This document shows, piece by piece, positions 34,971 to 43,195 of a DNA stretch of 64,000 nt. The translations under genes were made by a program, and so were the position numbers. The DNA is from RGIG9115 sp045603225 (GTDB taxonomy: Bacteria > Bacillota > Clostridia > UBA1381), in NCBI GenBank assembly GCA_045603225.1, contig JAZULT010000071.1, positions 1 through 64,000 on the forward strand, read 5' to 3'. Each line of letters begins with the position of its first letter. The stretch's first letter is position 1. The notes beneath the pieces are model-generated. The model ran no database searches. It worked only from the letters and a program-made list of their open reading frames with translations, and was not told the DNA's origin.

Positions 34971-37712
34971 ATGAAAATATTACTGTGTTTTTTATTGACT
35001 TTGATTTTAGGACTTTCAAATATAACATTTGTCAGTGCCGAAGAAGCTGAGGTGACACTTAATGAAGAAGTTTTAAAAACAGCAGAGTTTCTTAAAACGG
35101 TCGGAATGATTAAAGAAGACTTGCCTGACTGTCAGAAGCCTATAACACGTGCTGATGCCTCACGTGTATTGCTTAATGTAAAAGGTTTTCAGGCTGTGTC
35201 GGGAACGGCAGAAGAGAAGTTCTATGATATATCTAAAGAAACAGAGTATTATGCAGAAATAATGACAGCTTATGAACTTGGTATCATATCCGGATATCCT
35301 GATAACACCTTCAGACCGAACGATGAGGTTAAAACAGACGACTTTTTAGTAATGCTTCTCAGAATGCTTGGTTACACTGATGTTGCAGAAACGTATGGAG
35401 GATATTTAGAAGGTTACAGAGTTTTGGCATCAGACTTTAAGCTTTACAATAATGTAGACCGCAGTAAAGAAATATTAGACTGTGAAAATCTTATATACAT
35501 ATTAAATAATGTTGTTGATGTTCCTGTTTATAAGAAGGTTATTGAAAACGGGGAGATAAAAATAGATGATGACAACACTGTTTTATCGGAGTTTCATGAT
35601 ATATATGTCGCAGAGGGAGTTATGAAGACAAATACTGTGACATCTGTTTCGGGAAACACTGCAAGTGCCGGAACAATAGAGGTTTCGGGAGATGTATATT
35701 ATGTTTCGTCTTCAGCTTTTGATGAATTCTTAGGCTATGAGGTTGAGGTTTATTATAAAGATGATAAGGGAATATATGAGGCGGTTTACGTAAGACCGAC
35801 AGATAAAAATGAAAGTGTTACAGTGAGCCTTGATAAGATATCAGACTACAGCTCTTATACTCTCAGCTATTATAACGAATCAGACAGAGAAAAAAGAGTG
35901 AAGCTTGACCCGGCATTCAGAGTAGTTTTTAACGATAAGGCTTTAACTGATTATGTTACAGATTTTAAATCCGAAAACTGTATCTTCAAACAGCCGAACG
36001 GTACCGCTACTTTAGTTGATTACAATGGTGATAATCGCTTTGACAGCATATTTATCAAAAGCTATATTGATATGATACTTGCAAAAGCTTCAACTCAGGA
36101 TGATGGCGGAACTTTATTACTATCTTTTGAAGAAATGCCGAATATAAAGATAGACCTTCTCAGTGAAAATATACTTGTAGAAGCAAAGGCTGCGGATGGA
36201 AGTATATACACAGGAGACGAGGTGTTAAGCCTTACGGTTGGCAATGTTATAAGCATATATCCTGACAAGATAAAGGATTTAAACGGGATAAGAACGGTTG
36301 CAGATGATGCGGAAATTATAAAAATGGTTGAAAGTGATGCATCTGTTACAGGAAGCTTAGAAGGTATTTTTGAGGAAGACGGAAAAACAGTATATAAAAT
36401 AAACGGCGAAAAATATACTGTTTCTTATGATAATTATATCGAGAATATAAATCTCGGAGATGTAAGAATTTTTAAATTAAATGCTCAGAATGAAATCGTG
36501 ACAGTCGAGATGCCGGATGAGACTTCGAACGAAATGCAGTACGGGTATCTGATAAAAACCTTTAACAACACCGATGACGAAAAGCTTACTGTCAGAATGT
36601 TAAAGTCTGACGGAACTGTCCAAATGATTGAATGTATTCAGAAGCTTCAGTTTAATGGCAGTAAAGTAAAAAGCTTTGCAGCTATGGAAAAGAGTCTTAA
36701 TGAATCGGCAAAGCTTATTATTTCTGACAAAAAAGATATGTCGCAGCTTGTAAAGTATAAGCTTAACAGCGACGGCAAAATAGTTGAAATTGAAACAATA
36801 ATTGATAATGAGAAGCACGACGACAGATTAAGTCTTGACAGTAAGAAAAAGAATGCTATGTACCGTGCAAGCGGTGGCGTTTTTGTAACGGGTGCGTGGG
36901 ATAATATTAAGCTTGAAGACGGAACCATGAGCGGAACAGTCAGAGGTTTCCATTATATTCCGAAATTAATATTCAGAGTTCCGCCCGACTTGGAAAAAGA
37001 AGATAAGTATTACGGTCTTATGAAGTTAAAGGACGAAGAAAAATATAACGCAGAAGCCTGGGATATTGATGAAAACTTAGAGCCCGGTGTTATGGTTTGC
37101 TATTCAAACGGTACGGAAGAGCCTGTTGGTAATGGGTTCGGATATTTTATGTTTGACTGTATAACTGAAGAGCTTGGCGAGGACGGAACACCGCAGGAGA
37201 TGATTAACGGTCATAACGGAGTATCAAAAGTGAGTTATATTCTGGAAGATGACGGAACAAGCAATTATGATAGTATAAAGCTTCTTAAAGAAGGAGACTT
37301 AGTTGCTATCTACGGTGATAACACCTTCGGAATTGTCCGTCGTGCACAGATAATCCAGAAAATTGATGAAATTCCTGACTTGTCGACGGAACTTCCGATT
37401 AATATGGATATTGGCAGAACACAGTTTGTTGAAGTGTATTCAGTTTCCGGTAAAAAGCTTGTAACGCAAAGAGGACCGTTGATAGACGGTTTTTCGAGAA
37501 AAGACAAATATCCGTGGCAATGGATTGGGGATGCAGGTATCCTTCGTGGTACAATAACGTATGATGCTACAGGAGGAGATGTTGAAATCCGCAGTGCATC
37601 AATAGATGATATTCGTCCTGCAATTTTCTACGGAAATGAGGAATCAAGCAAATTGTATACGTTTGAAGGTTTCGGAAATCCTACATTTTTGGTTATATAT
37701 AATGGATTATAA
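34971..37712 (+). CDS. Secreted SLH-domain protein of unknown function
   Basis: 913 residues with a signal peptide (MKILLCFLLTLILGLSNITFVSA). About two SLH-like units lie near the N-terminus (residues 50-150; ITRADASRVL, then GIISGYPDNTFRPNDEV). The remaining 700 residues are beta-rich and acidic, with several similar segments (TVSYDNYIENINLGDVRIFKLN, VISIYPDKIKDLNG) that I do not recognise. No catalytic signature is obvious. An N-terminal SLH anchor plus a long beta region suggests a structural or polymer-binding surface protein. It ends the secreted block; a hairpin follows. Confidence 0.75.
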   Translation: MKILLCFLLTLILGLSNITFVSAEEAEVTLNEEVLKTAEFLKTVGMIKEDLPDCQKPITRADASRVLLNVKGFQAVSGTAEEKFYDISKETEYYAEIMTAYELGIISGYPDNTFRPNDEVKTDDFLVMLLRMLGYTDVAETYGGYLEGYRVLASDFKLYNNVDRSKEILDCENLIYILNNVVDVPVYKKVIENGEIKIDDDNTVLSEFHDIYVAEGVMKTNTVTSVSGNTASAGTIEVSGDVYYVSSSAFDEFLGYEVEVYYKDDKGIYEAVYVRPTDKNESVTVSLDKISDYSSYTLSYYNESDREKRVKLDPAFRVVFNDKALTDYVTDFKSENCIFKQPNGTATLVDYNGDNRFDSIFIKSYIDMILAKASTQDDGGTLLLSFEEMPNIKIDLLSENILVEAKAADGSIYTGDEVLSLTVGNVISIYPDKIKDLNGIRTVADDAEIIKMVESDASVTGSLEGIFEEDGKTVYKINGEKYTVSYDNYIENINLGDVRIFKLNAQNEIVTVEMPDETSNEMQYGYLIKTFNNTDDEKLTVRMLKSDGTVQMIECIQKLQFNGSKVKSFAAMEKSLNESAKLIISDKKDMSQLVKYKLNSDGKIVEIETIIDNEKHDDRLSLDSKKKNAMYRASGGVFVTGAWDNIKLEDGTMSGTVRGFHYIPKLIFRVPPDLEKEDKYYGLMKLKDEEKYNAEAWDIDENLEPGVMVCYSNGTEEPVGNGFGYFMFDCITEELGEDGTPQEMINGHNGVSKVSYILEDDGTSNYDSIKLLKEGDLVAIYGDNTFGIVRRAQIIQKIDEIPDLSTELPINMDIGRTQFVEVYSVSGKKLVTQRGPLIDGFSRKDKYPWQWIGDAGILRGTITYDATGGDVEIRSASIDDIRPAIFYGNEESSKLYTFEGFGNPTFLVIYNGL

Positions 37713-37740
37713 ATAAAAAATGTTAATATTGATTTGAAAA

Positions 37741-37775
37741 TCTCGCAAGGTGTTTTCATAAAATGCCTTGCGAGA
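37741..37775 (+). other. Intercistronic hairpin
   Basis: TCTCGCAAGG and CCTTGCGAGA form a perfect 10-bp stem with TTTT/AAAA pairing possible inside. There is no U-tract downstream. It may be a processing or stabilising hairpin, or an inefficient terminator separating secreted from cytoplasmic enzymes. Confidence 0.6.
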
Positions 37776-37820
37776 AATTGTAATATGTCAAAAGCTTAAA
37801 AAACATGAGGTGAATACAAG

Positions 37821-39335
37821 ATGATAATAAAAATGCTTGAAAATGAATACTGGTGGGGTGGAATTGTAGATTTAGGTATTGATATGCCATACTACAAGGA
37901 GAGTGACTCAGAATGTGATGTTACAACAATAAAACTTGCACTTGACCAGTCAGCTCCTGTATTTGTATCTTCAAAGGGAAGATATTTGTGGAGTGAAAAA
38001 CCGTTTAAAGCAACTTTTTGGCACGGTGAGATTAGAATACCTGATATTTATGATGTTGTTCTTGAAAAAGCGGGCGACACTCTTAAGAGTGCTCAAACGG
38101 CTTTATACAAAAAATATTATAAGCAAAATGAAATTATCCCGAATGATTTATATTTTAAGACACCACAGTATAATACGTGGATTGAGATTGGAGAAAACCA
38201 GACGCAGGACGGGATTTTAAAATATGCTGAAGGAATAGTCAAAAGCGGATTGCCGGCAGGAATTCTGATGATTGATAACGGCTGGCAGAACGGTCTCGGT
38301 AATTGGAGCTTTGACCTTAAAAAAATACCTGAGCCAAAAGCAATGATAAAAAGACTTCATGAGCTTGGATTTGTAGTTATGCTCTGGACAATTCCGATTG
38401 TCAGAGTGTCGGATGTAAATAATTTTGATGAGCTTTGCGAAAATGGAGTAATTATTAAAAATAAAGATAATGAACCGATACTCAGATGGTGGTTCGGAGG
38501 TTATGACTATAACGTTGATTTAACGTCTGAGAACGGTGCTGAGTGGTACTGCGGTCAGATGGATGCTCTTATGCGTGAATATGATGTTGACGGATTTAAG
38601 CTTGACGGGGGAGATGTGTATTTTTACGATGATGGAGACAATACAGACAAAGAAATAACAGCTCATGAGCATACAAAGCTTTTTAATCATCTGGCAAAGA
38701 AATATCAGTTTCACGAATTTCGTGCAGGATACGACTGCGGCGGATATCCTTATGTATTCAGACTCCAGGACAAGCGTCATACATGGGATGATTCAGGACT
38801 TAACTGCGTGATTCCGAATTCTGTAGTTCAAGGTCTTATCGGTCATTTTTATCATTGCCCCGATATGGTCGGAGGCGGTTCTTTGAATGAACTTTTCGAT
38901 GAATGCTTTGATACAGAGCTTTACATCCGCTGGGTTCAGGCTAATGCCCTTTGTCCTATGATTCAGTTCTCAATTGCTCCATGGCGTGTGTTGTCAGAAA
39001 CGCAAATGGAGATAACGAAAAAAATGGCTCTGCTTCATGAAAGCTTCGGCGAATATATTTTAAGTCTTGCACATAATGCAGCAGTTACAGGAGAGCCTAT
39101 AATGCGTCATATGTCTTATGAATTTCCTGATGAGGGATTCGAAGAAGTGGACGATTGCTTTATGCTCGGTTCTGAAATTTTAGTTGCTCCTGTCCTTAAA
39201 AAAGGTCAGTTTAAAACAAAGCTAAGACTTCCGAAGGGCAATTGGATTGCCGACGACGGAACAGAATATGAGGGTGGCAAGGAGATTGAAATACATACTC
39301 CGATTGAAAGATTACCTTATTTTAAATTAAAATAA
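37821..39335 (+). CDS. GH31 family alpha-glycosidase
   Basis: A 504-residue GH31 enzyme without signal peptide. Nucleophile D262 sits in DGFKLDGGD and the acid is D323 or D324 in HTWDDSG. Upstream, GILMIDNGWQ and VVMLWTIPIV follow the GH31 barrel pattern. It has a small N-terminal beta-domain and a C-terminal beta-domain ending LPYFKL. GH31 retains configuration and covers alpha-glucosidases, alpha-xylosidases and alpha-galactosidases; it is shorter than most of them. GAGGTGA lies 10 bp before the ATG. First of three cytoplasmic enzymes. Confidence 0.87.
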   Translation: MIIKMLENEYWWGGIVDLGIDMPYYKESDSECDVTTIKLALDQSAPVFVSSKGRYLWSEKPFKATFWHGEIRIPDIYDVVLEKAGDTLKSAQTALYKKYYKQNEIIPNDLYFKTPQYNTWIEIGENQTQDGILKYAEGIVKSGLPAGILMIDNGWQNGLGNWSFDLKKIPEPKAMIKRLHELGFVVMLWTIPIVRVSDVNNFDELCENGVIIKNKDNEPILRWWFGGYDYNVDLTSENGAEWYCGQMDALMREYDVDGFKLDGGDVYFYDDGDNTDKEITAHEHTKLFNHLAKKYQFHEFRAGYDCGGYPYVFRLQDKRHTWDDSGLNCVIPNSVVQGLIGHFYHCPDMVGGGSLNELFDECFDTELYIRWVQANALCPMIQFSIAPWRVLSETQMEITKKMALLHESFGEYILSLAHNAAVTGEPIMRHMSYEFPDEGFEEVDDCFMLGSEILVAPVLKKGQFKTKLRLPKGNWIADDGTEYEGGKEIEIHTPIERLPYFKLK

Positions 39336-39349
39336 AGGAGTGTTGTTTT

Positions 39350-40819
39350 ATGATAAGAATTCCTCAGATATGTGAACTTTTACAATTTTCTTCTGAAGAT
39401 GTAGGGAAGAATAATTACGGTTATAATGGTGATTATACAGTAACCTTGAACGGTGCGGAATGTCCTGTTCGTGGCTGCAGGGTTTCTGCAATTCCTTTTA
39501 ATCGCTCGTGGCCGGGAAAGCAAAGGGATATATCTCAAACCGAGATTGCAGGCTTTATAACCTTTTCTGCAGATGAGACGGTAACTGTTTCGGTAAAATC
39601 AAAAAGAGAGTTTAAAGAAGCTGTAATTCGACCTCTTTCTAAAAATGTAAATCCTGAAATAGACGGAAGTGAAATAAATTTTGAATTAAAGGAAGCCGGA
39701 AGCTATTTTCTTGAGTTGGACGGTGAAAGCAGAGCATTACATATTTTTTATAATGAGATAAAATCTTATCCTGAAGCAGATAAGGCAACTTATTATTTCG
39801 GGCCGGGAGTCCATTTCCCGGGAGTTATAAGCCTTCGTGACAATGATACTGTTTATATTGATGAAGAGGCTGTGGTTTTTGGTTCAATAAACTCAACAGG
39901 AGCGAAAAATGTAAGAGTTTTCGGCGGAGGAATTTTAGACAACAGCTCTGAAGAAAGAATACTTGCTCATTGCTATGCAAATTACACGAAGGGAACGTTT
40001 AAAATCTATAATTGTCAGAATATTAAAATAGAAGATATTATCCTGCTTAATTCATCTACATGGGTTTTAGCGATGTTTGACTGCGATAATATTGTAATTG
40101 ACAATGTTAAGATAGTGGGGCAGTGGAGATACAATACTGACGGAATAGATATTGTTAATACAAGCAATGTACTTATTAAAAACAGCTTTGTCCGTTCCTT
40201 TGACGATTCAATTTCCATAAAGGGAATTTATGATTACGACAAGTCTATAGAAAATATTACGGTGGATAACTGCGTATTATGGTGCGGATGGGGACATGCA
40301 TGCGAGGCGGGTATAGAAACATTTGCACCTGAGTATAAGAATATAACATTTAAAAACTGTGATGTAATTCACACTACAGCAAATGCTCTGGCGGTAGTAA
40401 ACGGAAACACTGCTAAGATACATGATATATTCTATGAAAACGTAAGCGTTGAATTTCAGAAAGATACTCTTCCGCAGGTTTTTCAGTCGAGCGATGATAT
40501 GGAATATGATGGGTACGGTAAACCGTCGGTGAAAAATCTTATTTTAGTTTCGAACTGGCGTTTTCCGATTATAACTAAAGGCGGAACAGCAGAAGAATAT
40601 CATGATTACAGTGAAGTTTATGATGTTCATTTTAAAAATATAAATGTTTATACAGACTCAGATTCCATAAAACCGAGAATTCAGATAAAATCAGAGGATG
40701 AAAGTGTTATTTTTAAGAATATAAGTATAGACGGACTGTATTTAAACGGAGAAAAACAAGAAACCTTTGATAAGTTTGAAACCGATTTTGGTAATTGCGA
40801 GGATATAACACTTGCGTGA
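39350..40819 (+). CDS. GH28-type (polygalacturonase-like) beta-helix hydrolase
   Basis: 489 residues, cytoplasmic by absence of a signal. An N-terminal beta-domain (1-140) precedes a right-handed parallel beta-helix. The GH28 catalytic triad is present: D264 in NTDGID, and D285/D286 in SFDDSIS. H316 in WGHA stands for the GxGHG histidine, but the Gly after His is replaced by Ala. GH28 hydrolyses alpha-galacturonide or rhamnogalacturonan bonds by inversion. Intracellular relatives usually act on short oligogalacturonides. It is 14 bp after the GH31 gene. Confidence 0.82.
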   Translation: MIRIPQICELLQFSSEDVGKNNYGYNGDYTVTLNGAECPVRGCRVSAIPFNRSWPGKQRDISQTEIAGFITFSADETVTVSVKSKREFKEAVIRPLSKNVNPEIDGSEINFELKEAGSYFLELDGESRALHIFYNEIKSYPEADKATYYFGPGVHFPGVISLRDNDTVYIDEEAVVFGSINSTGAKNVRVFGGGILDNSSEERILAHCYANYTKGTFKIYNCQNIKIEDIILLNSSTWVLAMFDCDNIVIDNVKIVGQWRYNTDGIDIVNTSNVLIKNSFVRSFDDSISIKGIYDYDKSIENITVDNCVLWCGWGHACEAGIETFAPEYKNITFKNCDVIHTTANALAVVNGNTAKIHDIFYENVSVEFQKDTLPQVFQSSDDMEYDGYGKPSVKNLILVSNWRFPIITKGGTAEEYHDYSEVYDVHFKNINVYTDSDSIKPRIQIKSEDESVIFKNISIDGLYLNGEKQETFDKFETDFGNCEDITLA

Positions 40820-40843
40820 AAAGGAGTAAAATAAGGGGATAAT

Positions 40844-42259
40844 ATGATGAAGAAGCAACTTTTCTTTGATGATAATAAATTGTTCGGAAGAGATAATGTT
40901 ATAAGAAAATACGGAAAGCCGGAAGTTATTTCAGTTTACAATGATGGAGTCTGCAGTACAGATTTTTGTACAGGATATGTATTCAGATTGGAAAACGGAA
41001 AATACCGTATGCTATATTTCGGTCATAGCGATGAATTTAAAGACAGGAAAAAGCTGTTTTCGGCAATAAGTGAGGATGCTGTACATTTTTCTCCGGAACA
41101 GATTTTTGACCTGAAAGAAAACCCGGACAAAATGTATGCACATGAAATTATGGAGCTTCCCGGTGAGGTGGGATTCATTTATGAAGACGAGTATTCTGAA
41201 AACAGTGATGAGAGGTATAAGCTTTTAATGTCAGACCATACTCTTCTTTCGACTGAGCTTCGAGTTAATGATACGGTGTATACTTCACCTGACCTCATAA
41301 ACTGGAAGTTAAAGGAAAATTCGTATTGGGGAGACGGTACAGAGCCTTTGGTAAGTGCTTTTTATAATAAACATAAAAAAGTACACACAATAATAGAGCG
41401 TCCGTTTTGGGGTATTCGCTGTGTGGGATATAAAGAAACCAAAGACTGGGAAAGCTTTACAGAGTATAGATATTGCATGAATGTGGATTCAGATGATGAA
41501 CGACTCTCAGAGGTTTACGGAATGTATGCCTTTGAATATGACGGAATGTATATAGGTGTTCCTCATATTTACAGACATCTTAACAGCGAGCTTAATGCTA
41601 AATATAAAAACGGTATTATTGATACTCAGCTTGCTTATTCATATGACGGACGGTATTGGCAGAGAAGCTTCAGAGAACCGTTCATAAGCGGACTTGATGA
41701 AAATCCGAGGCATAATATTGTATGGGTATCAAATATGCTGAGATTGAATGACGGAAGTATAAATTTTTATGTTTCTGCCTCAGAGTATGAGCATGGCCCT
41801 GCGTTCAGTCAGCCGGGAACGGGGAAAATGCTTGTATATAATATGAGAAGTGATGGTTTTATATCTTTATCGTCAGAGGATAAGGAAAAAACAGCATCTG
41901 TAATAACACGTGAGAAGGTTTGGCACAGAGGTGAGATTCACGTAAATCTCAAAGCGAAAAAGGCTACAATGGCTGTTTATATTTCTGATGAAAGTGAAAT
42001 GGTCAGCGGTAATGTATTAGGGTTCGCAAGACCGATTGAAGGATACGGTCACGACGACTGTATTCCGTTTGAGGGCGACAGTACGGAATGGATTCCGCAG
42101 TATAAATCAGGGAATAAAGTTGATGATTTAAGCGGAAAAACTCTTGTGTTTGAATTGAAGTTTGATGACGGAGAGCTGTTTTCTTTAGCGGGAGATTATA
42201 CTGATGTTTATAATGTGCCTGCGGCAAGATACCGTAGGTTCGGGGTATTGCCTGAATAA
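40844..42259 (+). CDS. Five-bladed beta-propeller glycosidase-like protein (GH32/GH43-like)
   Basis: 471 residues, no signal peptide. The first 330 residues repeat blade-like patterns (CTGYVFRLENGKYRMLYFG, HEIMELPGEVGFIYED, LAYSYDGRYW) as in GH32/GH43/GH130 propellers. The last 130 form a beta-sandwich (REKVWHRGEIHVNLKAK, KTLVFELKFDDGELFSL), which is the GH32 arrangement. I cannot assign the catalytic triad with confidence; acidic candidates include the D of STDFCTG and E180s in the ERPFWG area. It ends the locus before a bidirectional terminator. ATG 40847 is an alternative start. Confidence 0.7.
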   Translation: MMKKQLFFDDNKLFGRDNVIRKYGKPEVISVYNDGVCSTDFCTGYVFRLENGKYRMLYFGHSDEFKDRKKLFSAISEDAVHFSPEQIFDLKENPDKMYAHEIMELPGEVGFIYEDEYSENSDERYKLLMSDHTLLSTELRVNDTVYTSPDLINWKLKENSYWGDGTEPLVSAFYNKHKKVHTIIERPFWGIRCVGYKETKDWESFTEYRYCMNVDSDDERLSEVYGMYAFEYDGMYIGVPHIYRHLNSELNAKYKNGIIDTQLAYSYDGRYWQRSFREPFISGLDENPRHNIVWVSNMLRLNDGSINFYVSASEYEHGPAFSQPGTGKMLVYNMRSDGFISLSSEDKEKTASVITREKVWHRGEIHVNLKAKKATMAVYISDESEMVSGNVLGFARPIEGYGHDDCIPFEGDSTEWIPQYKSGNKVDDLSGKTLVFELKFDDGELFSLAGDYTDVYNVPAARYRRFGVLPE

Positions 42260-42271
42260 AAAATTGAAATC

Positions 42272-42304
42272 AAAAAGGAGACCGGATATTCAGTCTCCTT
42301 TTTT
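42272..42304. terminator. Bidirectional terminator between the propeller gene and tRNA-Thr
   Basis: AAAAGGAGAC and GTCTCCTTTT form a 10-bp stem with T-runs on both strands. It ends the + strand glycan locus and the minus-strand rpsU-yqeY-tRNA transcript. Confidence 0.85.
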
Positions 42305-42379
42305 GGAGCTGGTGGCGTGACTTGAACACGTGACCTTCTGATTACGAATCAGATGCACTACCGACTGTGCTACACCAGC
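42304..42379 (-). tRNA. tRNA-Thr (anticodon CGT)
   Basis: On the minus strand the acceptor stem GCTGGTG/CACCAGC, D-arm GCAC/GTGC, anticodon stem TCTGA/TCAGA around TTCGTAA and T-loop TTCAAGT are all present. The anticodon CGT reads ACG. The 3' end encodes T plus CCA. One A-C mismatch closes the T-stem. It sits downstream of yqeY and abuts the shared terminator. Confidence 0.93.
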
Positions 42380-42385
42380 ATAAAG

Positions 42386-42412
42386 GCAATGCATCGTAAA
42401 ACGATGCATTGC
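42386..42412 (-). other. Hairpin between yqeY and tRNA-Thr
   Basis: GCAATGCATCG and CGATGCATTGC form an 11-bp perfect stem with a 5-nt loop. No strong U-tract follows on the minus strand, so it may protect the yqeY message end or help tRNA processing. Confidence 0.6.
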
Positions 42413-42424
42413 GTGATATTGTAT

Positions 42425-42871
42425 TTAGTTAGACAAAATTGCTCTTGCGATTTCGTTAATAACTTTTCCATCGGCACGACCTTTAGTTTTGGGCATGACG
42501 AAAGCCATAATCTTTCCCATGTCCTTGACAGAAGAAGCACCTGTTTCCTTGACAGCTTCAGCGACAATCTCTGTGAGCTCATCTTTTGTAAGCTGTTGGG
42601 GAAGATATCCCATTAATATGTCCATTTCCGTTTTCAATTCATTAATCAAATCTTCTCTGCCGCTTTTTTCATAATCCGGCAAAGAATCGCGGCGTTGTTT
42701 CAGTTGTTTTGCAATAACCTCAATTACGCCGTCGTCATCAAGAGTGATTTTTTTATCTTTTTCAATCTGCAGAATACCGGCTCTTACGAACTGAACAACA
42801 TTTTTTCTGATGCTATCCTTGTCCTTCATAGCTGTTTTTAAATCTGCAGAGAGCTGTTCTTTAAGTGACAT
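42425..42871 (-). CDS. yqeY: GatB/YqeY domain-containing protein
   Basis: A 148-residue YqeY-family protein, the usual length. It has an N-terminal helical segment (MSLKEQLSADLKTAMKDKD) and the conserved ELKTEMDILMGYLPQQLTKDEL and MAFVMPKTKGRADGKVINEIAR motifs. The family resembles the tRNA-interacting tail of GatB, and a role near tRNA or translation is assumed. The rpsU-yqeY pairing, here 11 bp apart, is conserved in Firmicutes and supports the call. Confidence 0.93.
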   Translation of the reverse strand: MSLKEQLSADLKTAMKDKDSIRKNVVQFVRAGILQIEKDKKITLDDDGVIEVIAKQLKQRRDSLPDYEKSGREDLINELKTEMDILMGYLPQQLTKDELTEIVAEAVKETGASSVKDMGKIMAFVMPKTKGRADGKVINEIARAILSN

Positions 42872-42882
42872 ATATTTTCACC

Positions 42883-43059
42883 TTATTTGAACTTTCTTTT
42901 TCTGGCAGCTTCAGATTTCTTCTTGCGCTTTACGCTTGGTTTTTCGTAATGCTCACGCTTTCTGATTTCTGACATAACGCCTGATTTTGCACACTGACGC
43001 TTAAATCTGCGAAGCGCGCTATCTAATGATTCATTATCCTTAACTCTGATTTCAGACAC
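42883..43059 (-). CDS. rpsU: 30S ribosomal protein S21
   Basis: 58 residues, starting MSEIRVKDNESLDSALRRFK and ending in a Lys/Arg-rich tail, the expected S21 length. The start is a GTG at 43057-43059: on the minus strand a GGAGGGAGG lies 8 bp before it. The longer in-frame ATG at 43101 would place the ribosome binding site inside the gene. Confidence 0.95.
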   Translation of the reverse strand: MSEIRVKDNESLDSALRRFKRQCAKSGVMSEIRKREHYEKPSVKRKKKSEAARKRKFK

Positions 43060-43130
43060 TGTGTATCCCTCCCTCCGACAAGTCGAATGTAAAACGAACA
43101 AAATGGAATGTTAAACATACAACATCATAT

Positions 43131-43160
43131 ATTATACACCATAATGATATGGTTTGTCAA
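43131..43160 (-). promoter_or_regulatory. Promoter of rpsU-yqeY
   Basis: On the minus strand, TTGACA (43160-43155), 18-bp spacer and TATAAT (43136-43131), giving a transcript leader of roughly 65 nt before rpsU. Confidence 0.75.
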
Positions 43161-43169
43161 TAGAAAATC

Positions 43170-43190
43170 AATAAATTTTTTAAATTTATT
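43170..43190 (-). terminator. Weak AT-only hairpin after prs
   Basis: AATAAATTT and AAATTTATT can form a 9-bp AT stem just past the prs stop codon. It lacks GC pairs, so termination would be inefficient and read-through into rpsU is possible. Confidence 0.35.
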
Positions 43191-43195
43191 GTGAA

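Noticed and set aside
37741..37775. Rho-independent terminator splitting the glycan locus
   Set aside because: The stem is strong but no U-tract follows, so I list it as a hairpin only.
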